Made by a program: the position numbers and the translations under genes
Notes under the pieces: generated by a model
Told to the model about the DNA's origin: nothing
Databases searched by the model: none
What the model saw: only the letters and a program-made list of their open reading frames with translations
Shown: positions 23,143 through 31,526 of the stretch, piece by piece
How the letters are laid out: every line of letters starts with the position of its first letter
How positions within the stretch are numbered: position 1 is the stretch's first letter
Source of the DNA: an uncultured Clostridia bacterium
GTDB lineage: Bacteria > Bacillota > Clostridia > Christensenellales > Pumilibacteraceae
NCBI GenBank assembly: GCA_947581755.1
Contig: CANPVN010000018.1
Span: 1-32,631 of the forward strand
Length of the DNA: 32,631 nt
Direction: 5' to 3'

Positions 23143-24951
23143 ATGTCTAATTTATCACAGAAGAAACGACAGAGAATGCTCGAATTTTTAAGCAAGATCA
23201 AAGAAGAACACAAAAACGACGATGAGATGCTTATCGCGCTTGGCGAGATTGAAAATGAACTTATATCAAAAAAATATGGTCTTGTTTGGGAAGAACACGA
23301 GGAAAACGTTGACGTTCAGATGAGGACGAATATTCCCGTTTTTACGGAGGTAAAGGAACGGGAAATTACCGCCGCGCCCGACGAAGGCTACAATTTCATT
23401 TTGGAGGGCGACAACCTTCATAGCCTCTATCTTTTGGAGAAAACGCACAAGGGAAAAATCGATCTCATATATATTGATCCGCCCTATAATACGGGGCATG
23501 AAGATTTTATTTATGACGATAAATATGTTGATGATGAAGATTCTTTTAAGCATTCGAAATGGCTTTCCTTTATGGAAAAACGATTAAGAATTACGCGGAA
23601 TTTGCTTTCCGAGCAAGGCGTTATTTTTATACAAATAAGCGATATTGAACTTGCACAGCTAAAAATACTTTGTGATGATATTTTTGACGAAGGCAACTTT
23701 TTGAATGTCATAAGCGTAAACATGAAAAATATCGCGGGTGCTTCTGGCGGCGGCGAGGATAAACGTTTTAAGAAGAACTGCGAATATATTTTGATTTATG
23801 CTAAAAATTATGATTTAGTTCCTCTTTTTCGTGGCGTTTATGATTATGAAGAACTTGGTGCGATGATAGAACGCTATCGTACTGAGGGTATCAGTTGGAA
23901 ATATACAAGCGTACTTGCGAACAGCGGAGAGAAAGTGTATCTTGGTTCTACTGTAGATGGAGACGGCAATGAGATAAAAATTTATCGACGCAATCATTTC
24001 AAAATTTGTTCCGTCTCTGCCCTTGCACGTGAAAATGATTGTTCAGAGATGGATATCTACAGGAAATATGCTGCGCGAATTTTCCAAACAGCCATGCCTC
24101 AGAGTTCCATTCGCCCGCGGGTTATGGCAAAAGTGCAAGAACTTGGTGATTGTGGAGAACTCTATTCTATTGAATATATCCCGAAGACAGGAAAAAACAA
24201 GGGACGGCTATATGAGCAATTTTATCGTGGGGAAAATTTTAGGCTTTTTGCGTGGCTTTCTGATGTATTGGAAAAACGGAACGATGTGCTCTATAAAAAG
24301 ACTTTGCAGGGAACATATTGGAATTTTGTTGCTGGCACAAAGAATCTTACAAAAGAAGGTGCGGTAGAATTTGCAAACGGAAAAAAGCCTGTTGACCTTT
24401 TGAAGCAAATTATTTCCTTATATCCGTCTAAAAATATTTGTGTACTTGATTTCTTTGCAGGAAGCGCAACAACGGGACACGCCGTACTTTCACTCAATCA
24501 TGACGATCAAGGAGAGCGACAGTTTATTCTTTGCACCAACAATGAAAATGCCATTTGTGATGAAAAGACCTATCCGCGAATGAAAAACGTGATAGGCGGA
24601 TACGGAAAATTTGCTCCGATACCCGCCAATCTCAAATACTACCGCACCGATTTTGTCCCTCGGTACGACGAAGAACTTTCCGAACGGCTCAACGAGCATA
24701 TTGTGGAAATGATACAGCTTGAGCACGGCGTTGACATTGACGGGAAAGAATATATCATGGTACTTAACGATGCGGAAATGGACGACTTGGAAAAGCATTG
24801 GAGCGACTATCCCAACGCAAAAGCCCTCTATATTTCACAAAACGTCATGATGACGACGGAGCAGACACAACGGTTTGCAGGGGTTGAAATTCACATCATT
24901 CCAGATTACTATTTCAAATTCGAATTAAAGGAGAGCGGTGAAATATGGTAA
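23143..24951 (+). CDS. Type III restriction-modification DNA methyltransferase (Mod)
   Basis: 602 residues from the ATG at 23143, after AAGGAG (23133-23138); a longer frame from 23068 overlaps the promoter. Motif order is that of beta-class adenine N6 methyltransferases: catalytic DPPYNTG at 112-118 comes first, and the AdoMet-binding FAGSATTG at 438-445 comes late. Between them lies the target recognition domain (about 190-410). Mod gives the sequence specificity and methylates one strand; with Res it forms the restriction complex. Its stop overlaps the res start. The central part is visibly more AT-rich with T-ending codons than its flanks, suggesting exchange of the recognition domain. The recognition sequence cannot be predicted. 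Confidence 0.93.
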   Translation: MSNLSQKKRQRMLEFLSKIKEEHKNDDEMLIALGEIENELISKKYGLVWEEHEENVDVQMRTNIPVFTEVKEREITAAPDEGYNFILEGDNLHSLYLLEKTHKGKIDLIYIDPPYNTGHEDFIYDDKYVDDEDSFKHSKWLSFMEKRLRITRNLLSEQGVIFIQISDIELAQLKILCDDIFDEGNFLNVISVNMKNIAGASGGGEDKRFKKNCEYILIYAKNYDLVPLFRGVYDYEELGAMIERYRTEGISWKYTSVLANSGEKVYLGSTVDGDGNEIKIYRRNHFKICSVSALARENDCSEMDIYRKYAARIFQTAMPQSSIRPRVMAKVQELGDCGELYSIEYIPKTGKNKGRLYEQFYRGENFRLFAWLSDVLEKRNDVLYKKTLQGTYWNFVAGTKNLTKEGAVEFANGKKPVDLLKQIISLYPSKNICVLDFFAGSATTGHAVLSLNHDDQGERQFILCTNNENAICDEKTYPRMKNVIGGYGKFAPIPANLKYYRTDFVPRYDEELSERLNEHIVEMIQLEHGVDIDGKEYIMVLNDAEMDDLEKHWSDYPNAKALYISQNVMMTTEQTQRFAGVEIHIIPDYYFKFELKESGEIW

Positions 24952-27155
24952 GCGGTATCGGAATAAATTTGTTTGATTTTCAAGACAAGGCGGTTTTGAA
25001 ACTTATTGATCTTGTCGGTGACGAAAACAGCAAGCAGACAATTATCATGAAGTCTCCGACAGGTTCGGGCAAGACAATTATTCTCATCGACTTCGTGGAG
25101 GAATATCTTGATAAAATCGATGGAGACACCGCCTTTGTATGGCTTTGCCCGGGGAAGGGCGATTTGGAAGAACAGAGCCGCAAAAAAATGCAAAAGTATG
25201 CGCCGCACCGCCATACACAGAATTTGTTTGACGCGTTGCAGGGCGGTTTCCCCGCGGGAAGCACGACATTTATAAATTGGGAATTGGTGACGAAAACGGG
25301 CAACACCGCACTTCGCGAGGGAGAACGGAAAAATCTATATGACAGAATTGCCGAGGCGCACCGTTCTGGTTTGCAATTTGTTGTCATTATCGACGAGGAA
25401 CACTCCAACAATACCGCCAAAGCGAAAGCCGTTATTGACGCTTTTTCCGCAAAGAATATTATCCGCGTCAGCGCAACCGCAGAAGAAAACAAGCGGTTTG
25501 AATTTTTCGAGATTGACGAAGTTGACGTTATCAACGCAGGTCTGATTACAAAGGCGCTCTATGTGAATGAAGGAATTACCGACGGAATGACGGTCGAGGA
25601 TGATTACGATTGTCTGATTGATCTTGCAGACCGCAAACGCAAGGAAATAGCAAGCCACTATATCGCGCTCGGAAAGACCGTTCGCCCGCTTGTTTTAGTA
25701 CAATTTCCGAACGGGCAGCCCGAAACAATTTGCGCCGTGGAGAAAAAATTAGAATCAATGGGCTATACATACGACAACGGCATGGTGTCGAAGTGGATGA
25801 GCGAGGATAAGCGCGACTTGCCCGAGAATCTCACGGAGAACGACGGAATTCCCGGTTTTCTTTTGATGAAACAAGCAATTAGTACAGGGTGGGACTGTCC
25901 CCGTGCAAAGATTCTTGTAAAACTCCGCGAGGGAATGAGCGAGAACTTTGAAATTCAGACGATTGGGCGTATCCGCAGAATGCCCGAGGCAATCCATTAT
26001 GATGACGATATTCTCGATTTCTGCTATGTTTATACATTTGACGAAAAATACAAAGCAGGACTTTTGCGTGAAGTTGACAAAGCATACGAAACCCGCAGAC
26101 TGTTCCTGAAAGAGAAATGCAAAACTTTTATGCTCGAAAAACAGATGCGCGATCTCGATTTCGGCGGGCTTGGGGAACGGGAAGTTTTATACAAGCTCTA
26201 TGATTCGCTCGTCGCAAAATATCATTTGGGAAGCGACAAGAAACAGAACAAAATGCTCCTTGCAGAAGCGGGCTATGTATTCGGGGACACAATTCGCGGA
26301 CAGGCTCTTGAAGGCGAGTTCGTTAGAACGCTTTCCACGGCAAACAGCGACCATTATTATACCATTCATAGGGCAGTAAGAACACACAAACATGGTATTT
26401 ACTTACTTCATGCTGTGGATTCCATTAAAACGGCAATTGGCATGCAAACGGGCAAGGTAAAGGCGATTTTGGAACGACTTTTCCGCAAAGGGCTTATGGC
26501 GAACAAAAAACTCATTGCACTTGAAACGAGGGAATTTTATGCTTTTGTTATCAACAACGAGAAAAAGCTTCGTCAAGATTTCCGCGAAGCCACGGCAAAT
26601 TTGGCAGAACAATTAGGATATCCTATACAACCGAAAACGACAATTTTCCATATTCCCGAGCAAGACTTTTTCAAATACGATACGGGCGTTAAGAACGAAG
26701 TGGATTATTTGAACAACGCCTATGAGGATTATACTTCGGGATTTGTAACAAGCGTCGTGCGCAGCACTTCTGAAATGCTTTTTGAGCAATACTGCGAAAC
26801 GCGCGAGGATATTGATTGGGTATATAAAAATGGCGATTCGGGACAGCAATATTTCTCCATTGTATATATCGACGCATTCCGTCATCAATGGCTTTTCTAT
26901 GCCGATTACATTGTCAAGATGAGAGACGGAACCGTTTGGGTGATTGAAACCAAAGGTGGCGAAAGTAAAGGGAAAGACAAAAATATTGACATCCAGATCG
27001 AAAACAAATTCAATGCATTCAAGAACTATGCGCAGGAGAAAGGACTGCATTGGGGTTTTGTCCGCGATAAGGACAATCGACTTTATATCAACAATACGGT
27101 TTTTGCAATGGATATGGCAGACGATCATTGGCAACCGCTTGAAGAAGTGTTTTGA
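24945..27155 (+). CDS. Type III restriction endonuclease subunit (Res)
   Basis: 736 residues. The N-terminal SF2 helicase has Walker A PTGSGKT (38-44), DEEH (150-153) as the Walker B box, and motif VI QTIGRIRRMP preceded by AISTGWDCPRAKILVKLREG. The C-terminal nuclease of the PD-(D/E)xK type is recognisable in ADYIVKMRDGTVWVIETKGG, with D654, E668 and K670. Res translocates or slides using ATP and cuts unmodified DNA together with Mod. The ATG at 24945 overlaps the mod stop by 7 bp, and both genes look intact, so the system should be functional. The length is below the roughly 900-970 of EcoP1I-type Res, so it belongs to a shorter subgroup. Confidence 0.92.
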   Translation: MVSGIGINLFDFQDKAVLKLIDLVGDENSKQTIIMKSPTGSGKTIILIDFVEEYLDKIDGDTAFVWLCPGKGDLEEQSRKKMQKYAPHRHTQNLFDALQGGFPAGSTTFINWELVTKTGNTALREGERKNLYDRIAEAHRSGLQFVVIIDEEHSNNTAKAKAVIDAFSAKNIIRVSATAEENKRFEFFEIDEVDVINAGLITKALYVNEGITDGMTVEDDYDCLIDLADRKRKEIASHYIALGKTVRPLVLVQFPNGQPETICAVEKKLESMGYTYDNGMVSKWMSEDKRDLPENLTENDGIPGFLLMKQAISTGWDCPRAKILVKLREGMSENFEIQTIGRIRRMPEAIHYDDDILDFCYVYTFDEKYKAGLLREVDKAYETRRLFLKEKCKTFMLEKQMRDLDFGGLGEREVLYKLYDSLVAKYHLGSDKKQNKMLLAEAGYVFGDTIRGQALEGEFVRTLSTANSDHYYTIHRAVRTHKHGIYLLHAVDSIKTAIGMQTGKVKAILERLFRKGLMANKKLIALETREFYAFVINNEKKLRQDFREATANLAEQLGYPIQPKTTIFHIPEQDFFKYDTGVKNEVDYLNNAYEDYTSGFVTSVVRSTSEMLFEQYCETREDIDWVYKNGDSGQQYFSIVYIDAFRHQWLFYADYIVKMRDGTVWVIETKGGESKGKDKNIDIQIENKFNAFKNYAQEKGLHWGFVRDKDNRLYINNTVFAMDMADDHWQPLEEVF

Positions 27156-27173
27156 AAAAAGAAATCACGTTAA

Positions 27174-27245
27174 CTCTACAAAAAGTATGACTTGTCCCCC
27201 GATGAAATCTCCTTCATCGAAAAAATGATCAAACCTATGGAGTAA
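27174..27245 (+). pseudogene. C-terminal relic of a lost protein, perhaps a restriction-modification enzyme
   Basis: 23 codons ending in TAA read as a clean protein C-terminus (YDLSPDEISFIEKMIKPM near the end) but are cut off upstream by TAA at 27171-27173. A tail of this style is familiar to me from C-termini of restriction-modification proteins; I cannot name the family with certainty. It lies 18 bp behind res, which suggests that an older gene at this locus was replaced. Confidence 0.4.
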
Positions 27246-27308
27246 AGGAATACCTTTAGTTTGTAAATCAATCTATAACGATTCATGAGGAATAATAAAT
27301 GACGTTGG

Positions 27309-27404
27309 ATTCATTGGAAACAGTATATTCAATACCTCGGGCTTTGGGAAATGTTGAACAATCCCGATTTTAATGTAACCGAATTCGGTAACTTTAAAAA
27401 ATAG
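27309..27404 (+). pseudogene. Relic of a KilA-N domain protein
   Basis: 31 codons before TAG (27402-27404) translate to a fragment with YLGLWEMLNNPDFNVTEFG. It matches the conserved middle of KilA-N domains of phage-type DNA-binding proteins (typical form FLGLWEQLNNPNFNSTEF). The rest of the domain is missing on both sides and the frame has no usable start; an ATG with GAGG upstream at 27299 reads in another frame. It is a decayed phage- or defence-related gene. The whole 27156-27494 stretch holds only such relics. Confidence 0.65.
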
Positions 27405-27494
27405 TTTATTCGAATAGGAGGGAAGTTTTACAACCTAAACGTAAAACAGATTGATTTCGACCTGTTTTGAAATAAAAAACAATAAAACCAAACA

Positions 27495-27524
27495 AGTCGG
27501 GAGTGAAGGCTCTCGGCTTTTTTT
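27495..27524 (+). terminator. Intrinsic terminator
   Basis: AGTCGGGAG (27495-27503) pairs with CTCTCGGCT (27510-27518) around TGAAGG, then seven T residues. It probably terminated the decayed gene and now ends the mod-res transcript. Its stem nearly equals the one at 372-401. Confidence 0.8.
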
Positions 27525-27600
27525 GTTTGGCTTGACGGAGAGTTCGGGCTTTTGTATGGAAATTTTTATAAAAATTTATTAAAAATATGCCTTAAAATTA

Positions 27601-27629
27601 TTGCTTTTGGTTTTATTTTCTGCTATAAT
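27601..27629 (+). promoter_or_regulatory. Promoter of the YitT-family gene
   Basis: TTGCTT (27601-27606), 17 bp, TATAAT (27624-27629). Confidence 0.7.
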
Positions 27630-27656
27630 GACTCGGTTTATAAAAAAGAGGTTTAT

Positions 27657-28754
27657 ATGAAAATGAAAAAAGATAAACAAAAAGAACATCATAGTCTCGA
27701 GAAGGTTGAGTTGACGCCTCAAACTCCCAAAGAGGCGATTTTAAGTTACATCGTACTTATACTCGGCGTTATTATTCGCGCGATAGGAATGCAGTATTTC
27801 ATTCTGCCCAACGAGTTCGCGCCCGGAGGCACGGCAGGCGTCGCCACCATGTTGAATTATGTGACTAAGGTCAATGCAGGTATCTATTTGCTTGTTATCA
27901 ATGTGCCTATACTTATTATTTCCTATTTTTTCTTTAACCGAAGATATTGCATAAGAACGACGCTCGCGCTCGTACTCGGCTCCGTTTTGCTCATGGTATT
28001 CGATAAACTCGACGAATGGATGATAAACGAGTTTTCTTGGAATTTCAAGACTATACTCGACGTGGGAGATCAAAGGATTCTTGCCGCAATCGCGGGCGGC
28101 GTATTCTGCGGAGTCGCCTTGGCAATGGTTGCCAAAGCGGGCGGCTCCAACGGCGGAACCGAAGTTTTGGGCGCAATTATTCAACGCAAGATGCCCAGCG
28201 TCAATATATCTTGGTTTATATCCATGCTCGACGCGTCCGTCATACTCGTTTCGATATTCGTTTACCCTCAAGGTATTGTCGCGATAATGCTGTCACTCGT
28301 AATGCTGTTCTGTACCTCGAAAATGAGCGAGATTATAATGCAAGGCTTCAAGACGGCAACCAAATTCGAAGTAATCACGACTCAACCCGAGGAACTCGGC
28401 GAGGAACTTATCAAGGAAATCGGCAGAGGAGTCACAAAAATCGACGCCGTGGGTATGTATTCTCACCAGAAAAAGGCGATCATAACTTGCATCATAAGAA
28501 AACGTCAGATCCCCGCATTCTATAAAATTCTCAAGAAATATCCCGACGCCTTCGCTTATATCACAAATACCAACGAGGTAATCGGAATAGGATTTTCCCG
28601 TCCCGCAGCGACGGCGCGTTCAGTCTATAAGCACGCTCCCAAAATCGGTAACGCGAGCATGGCAAATCCCGTACCCGACAATGTTTTACAAGACAATAAT
28701 ACGAACGGCTCCGAGAACGCCAACTCGGAACAATCGAACGAGAACAATAATTAA
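27657..28754 (+). CDS. YitT-family membrane protein (DUF161/DUF2179)
   Basis: 365 residues from the ATG at 27657, after AAGAGG (27646-27651); a longer frame from 27552 starts upstream of the promoter. After a charged N-terminus come about five membrane helices, including ILSYIVLILGVIIRAIGMQYF and a glycine-rich GGTAGVATMLN. A cytosolic DUF2179 domain (about 275-330) follows, with a pattern like FEVITTQPEELGEELIKEIG and a ferredoxin-like core. It ends in an Asn-rich tail of about 20 residues. YitT proteins are widespread in Firmicutes; their transported substrate, if any, is unknown. It is a single-gene unit. Confidence 0.92.
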   Translation: MKMKKDKQKEHHSLEKVELTPQTPKEAILSYIVLILGVIIRAIGMQYFILPNEFAPGGTAGVATMLNYVTKVNAGIYLLVINVPILIISYFFFNRRYCIRTTLALVLGSVLLMVFDKLDEWMINEFSWNFKTILDVGDQRILAAIAGGVFCGVALAMVAKAGGSNGGTEVLGAIIQRKMPSVNISWFISMLDASVILVSIFVYPQGIVAIMLSLVMLFCTSKMSEIIMQGFKTATKFEVITTQPEELGEELIKEIGRGVTKIDAVGMYSHQKKAIITCIIRKRQIPAFYKILKKYPDAFAYITNTNEVIGIGFSRPAATARSVYKHAPKIGNASMANPVPDNVLQDNNTNGSENANSEQSNENNN

Positions 28755-28833
28755 CACCCGAAACCCCTTCCTTCCGCGGCAAAACGCGAGGGCGGCGGTA
28801 GGGGGAGGGGGACAACTCCGACGAAAAAGCCCT

Positions 28834-28860
28834 GCATAAAAGAAAATAAGGTCGCTGTGA
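28834..28860 (+). repeat. 27-bp direct repeat, left copy, flanking the AbiE module
   Basis: A sequence beginning GCATAAAAGAAAATAAGG is identical over 27 bp to 30582-30608. This copy keeps only the 5' arm of the hairpin seen at the right copy. The two copies enclose exactly the AbiE promoter and both AbiE genes, as left by an insertion or duplication event. Confidence 0.9.
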
Positions 28861-28889
28861 AAAAACGCGCTTTCAAGCGATGACAAACT

Positions 28890-28923
28890 CTCTCGGATAA
28901 GTTATTCATTCGAGAGATTTTTT
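28890..28923 (+). terminator. Intrinsic terminator
   Basis: CTCTCG (28890-28895) pairs with CGAGAG (28911-28916), with extra A-U and G-U pairs inwards, followed by ATTTTTT. It isolates the AbiE promoter from the YitT gene. Confidence 0.75.
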
Positions 28924-29009
28924 ATTAGGACTTTCTTTTTGCCTTTTCGTCTTTACAAACAGTTGTCGGCTCTTTTCGCAGTAAAGTTTTTTGATAGGCT
29001 CGAAATTGC

Positions 29010-29038
29010 TTGATTCTCTCCGCAAAGTTTGATATAAT
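29010..29038 (+). promoter_or_regulatory. AbiE operon promoter
   Basis: TTGATT (29010-29015), 17 bp, TATAAT (29033-29038). The RBS GGGAG at 29048-29052 serves the ATG at 29059. Confidence 0.75.
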
Positions 29039-29058
29039 AAAACCAACGGGAGAAAATA

Positions 29059-29643
29059 ATGATTTTAACATTTGACAGTTTGGCATACAAATTCAAGGAT
29101 TATACGGACATAAAGGGCAAGATACGCCGCGAAGTACGATCGGGGCGGCTTACGCAAGTTGCGCGCGGATTATACGAAACCGACGCGCACGCGGACGGAA
29201 AGTATCTTGCGGGCGCGATCTACGGACCGTCCTATCTTTCCTTCGATTATGTTTTATCCATGCGATCGCTTATCCCCGAAGCGATTTTCGGGACATACAC
29301 TTCCGCCACGTTTCGCAAGGGCAAGACGAAGCAGTACGAGAATGCTTTCGGCTTGTTCACATACAGAGACATTCCCGCCGCGGCTTATCCCTTAGGCGTG
29401 GAGATACGCCAAGAAAACGGCTATTCTTATCAAATTGCAACGCCCGAGAAGGCGCTGTGCGACAAACTCTATACGATCTCGCCCGTAGGTTCCGTCAAGG
29501 CTCTTCGGGCTTTACTGTTCGACGATCTTCGCATCGACGAGGACGACTTCGAGAACTTGAATTTGGACGACGTAAGGCTCCTCGCGCCGCTGTACCGCTC
29601 GACAAACCATAATTATCTTATCAAATTGATCGGAGGGAGATAA
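29059..29643 (+). CDS. AbiEi-family antitoxin/regulator
   Basis: 194 residues. The N-terminal winged-helix part is recognisable (YTDIKGKIRREVRSGRL, then TQVARGLYET, about 15-45). The AbiEi_1-type C-terminal domain follows (GPSYLSFDYVLSMRSLIPEA; YQIATPEKALCDKLY). In type IV toxin-antitoxin systems AbiEi represses the operon and counteracts AbiEii without a tight complex. The stop overlaps the toxin ATG (TAATG), the usual coupling. AbiE can abort phage infection. The short N-terminal domain suits the shorter antitoxin class. Autoregulation is likely from family knowledge; I could not define the operator. Confidence 0.88.
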   Translation: MILTFDSLAYKFKDYTDIKGKIRREVRSGRLTQVARGLYETDAHADGKYLAGAIYGPSYLSFDYVLSMRSLIPEAIFGTYTSATFRKGKTKQYENAFGLFTYRDIPAAAYPLGVEIRQENGYSYQIATPEKALCDKLYTISPVGSVKALRALLFDDLRIDEDDFENLNLDDVRLLAPLYRSTNHNYLIKLIGGR

Positions 29644-30512
29644 TGGAGACGATATTGAAGCAAATGCTTGCGATGTACCCCTCGCGTTCCGCGAGCGACG
29701 AGAAGAACGCTTTAACGGAAGTCATTCAGGAAGTTACACTGTGCGGACTGTCGCGCGCGGGTTTTTTCCGTGACGCCGCTTTTTACGGTGGGACGGCGCT
29801 GCGGATTTTCTATGAGCTGGATCGATTTTCCGAAGATTTAGACTTCTCGCTTGTTGCTCCCGACGCCGATTTTGATTTGAAGAAATATTTTTCCGTTCTC
29901 GAAAGCGAATTACATTCCGTCGGTCTGAACTTCAAAATCGAAGAAAAGGTCAAGACGGCGGACTCCAATATAAAGTCCGCTTTTTTGAAGGGCAACACCA
30001 AAGAGCACATTTTGAGTTTTTATCCCGATGATCGTTCTGCGGAGGAAATAAATCCCTCGGAGACGATCCGAATCAAGTTCGAGGTTGACGCCGATCCACC
30101 TGCTTATGCGACGTTTGAAAACAAATACAGGTTGTTACCGTCTCCCTATCAAGTGAAAATATACGACGCGCCCTCGCTGTTTGCGGGTAAACTTCACGCC
30201 GTTCTGTGCCGCGCATGGAAAAACCGCATCAAAGGTAGAGACCTCTACGACTATGTTTTTTATCTTTCACGGAAAACACCCGTAAATATGCCGCATTTGA
30301 AGGCAAGACTCGTGGATTCGGGGTTTATAGGCGAAGGGTTTGACCTTACCCGAGAAGCGCTTATTACTATGCTTTGTAACCGTTTTGCCGCGATTGACTA
30401 CGAACAGGCAAAAAAGGACGTTCAGCCGTTCATAAAAGATAAGACGAAGCTAACGATTTGGAGCGCGGAGTTTTTTACCGAAATAACGAAAGGCATTGCC
30501 ATCGGGGATTGA
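29643..30512 (+). CDS. AbiEii/AbiGii nucleotidyltransferase toxin
   Basis: 289 residues. The nucleotidyltransferase signature is present: YGGTALRIFYELDRFSEDLD, with GG at 49-50 and the metal-binding pair D65 and D67. Further family motifs are the PSLFAGKLHAVLCR region with its lysine (about 178-192) and KGRDLYDYVFYLSR near 198-212. AbiEii enzymes transfer nucleotides, in some relatives to tRNA ends, and stop growth. All expected catalytic residues are visible, so it should be active. It is coupled to the antitoxin gene by a TAATG overlap and followed by the right copy of the 27-bp repeat. Confidence 0.9.
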   Translation: METILKQMLAMYPSRSASDEKNALTEVIQEVTLCGLSRAGFFRDAAFYGGTALRIFYELDRFSEDLDFSLVAPDADFDLKKYFSVLESELHSVGLNFKIEEKVKTADSNIKSAFLKGNTKEHILSFYPDDRSAEEINPSETIRIKFEVDADPPAYATFENKYRLLPSPYQVKIYDAPSLFAGKLHAVLCRAWKNRIKGRDLYDYVFYLSRKTPVNMPHLKARLVDSGFIGEGFDLTREALITMLCNRFAAIDYEQAKKDVQPFIKDKTKLTIWSAEFFTEITKGIAIGD

Positions 30513-30581
30513 TTGAAAAATTTTTGTCCGTCAACTTCCGATAATGCAAAATTATAATAGCGAACGATACGAGCCAAGCGA

Positions 30582-30608
30582 GCATAAAAGAAAATAAGGT
30601 CGCTGTGA
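30582..30608 (+). repeat. 27-bp direct repeat, right copy, flanking the AbiE module
   Basis: Identical to 28834-28860. This copy is the 5' half of the terminator hairpin at 30591-30631, whereas the left copy lacks the matching 3' half. The intact site was therefore probably here, or was split by insertion of the 1.7-kb AbiE segment. Confidence 0.9.
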
Positions 30609-30631
30609 TAAAAACAACGCCTTATTTTTTT
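30591..30631. terminator. Intrinsic terminator between converging AbiE and ROK genes
   Basis: AAAATAAGG (30591-30599) pairs perfectly with CCTTATTTT (30620-30628), followed by more T residues. The A-rich 5' side also gives a U-tract on the other strand, so it can serve both directions. Confidence 0.8.
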
Positions 30632-30658
30632 GTATCTTTATATGTTGATTTGTACACG

Positions 30659-31516
30659 TTATTCGAAACAAACGCGGGCATGTTCGGCTGCTCCGATAAT
30701 TCCCGCGGTAGAGGTGAAACGCGCGGTGGCTATCTCGAATGACGGCGCGCCGGGATAACCGTATTCCCGACTTTCGAAAATTATTTTCAAGGGCTCGAGA
30801 AGTTCGTCCTTTCGTTCCGACATTCCTCCGCCGAGGATAACGAGTTCGGGGCGCAATATGTTGGCGATACTCAGAATACCCTTTGCGAGAGTCTTTATAT
30901 AACTGTCAACAAGTCTGACCGCAGATTCGTCGCCTCTGTCGGCGAGTTCGAAAATCTGTTTTGCCGAAATCGTGACATGCTCGAGTTTTTCGTATTGTTT
31001 TTCCAATGCCGAAGCCGACGCCGCAGTCTCGAAACAGCCTCTCATGCCGCAACCGCAGTACGCCGCGCCGTAAGAGAGAATATGCCCGAACTCGGCGGCG
31101 CCTCCGTTTCCGTTGTAGAGTTTGCCGTCGATGAGGATCGCTCCGCCTATGCCCGTGCCTATCGTCATAAGAACGGCATATTTTACTCCTTTTGCAACAC
31201 CGTACGCGCTTTCCGCTACCATAGCAGCCTCGGCGTCGTTTATGAGTACGGCTTTTTCGGCTTTAATTGACTTCAAAAAGGGCGCTTGCCTTATTCCGAG
31301 ATTGGGCGCGTTGAGTATTATTCCGTCTTTTACAAGCCCCGGAATTCCGATACCGACGACGTCGGAGTTGTAATCCGAAATAATATCGTTGACGACGGAT
31401 ATCAACTCTCCGTAAGAGCGGGGAGTCTCCGTTTGACCGTTGATAATGAGTTTATCTTTTTCGACGATACCGTGTTTTATCGTATATCCGCCTATATCAA
31501 TGCCTGTAATGTTCAT
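30659..31516 (-). CDS. ROK-family sugar kinase
   Basis: 285 residues. It has an N-terminal phosphate-binding GIDIGGYTIK, the catalytic aspartate D94 in LINDAEAA, the ATP motif LMTIGTGIGGAILIDG (117-132), and the ROK zinc signature EFGHILSYGAAYCGCGMRGC with H145, C154, C156 and C161. Family members phosphorylate glucose, N-acetylglucosamine, N-acetylmannosamine or allose; the sugar cannot be fixed here. There is no DNA-binding domain, so it is an enzyme and not a ROK repressor. It starts 10 bp after the tetR stop with AAAGG upstream, so both are one minus-strand operon. Confidence 0.92.
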   Translation of the reverse strand: MNITGIDIGGYTIKHGIVEKDKLIINGQTETPRSYGELISVVNDIISDYNSDVVGIGIPGLVKDGIILNAPNLGIRQAPFLKSIKAEKAVLINDAEAAMVAESAYGVAKGVKYAVLMTIGTGIGGAILIDGKLYNGNGGAAEFGHILSYGAAYCGCGMRGCFETAASASALEKQYEKLEHVTISAKQIFELADRGDESAVRLVDSYIKTLAKGILSIANILRPELVILGGGMSERKDELLEPLKIIFESREYGYPGAPSFEIATARFTSTAGIIGAAEHARVCFE

Positions 31517-31526
31517 CTGTTTTTTT

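Larger units (their letters stand above)
28755..29009. other. Intergenic region with repeat and terminator but no gene
   Basis: It contains a G/C-rich stretch at 28765-28812, one copy of the 27-bp direct repeat (28834-28860), a small CGCTT/AAGCG hairpin (28868-28879) and the terminator at 28890-28923. I find no credible gene. Confidence 0.6.
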
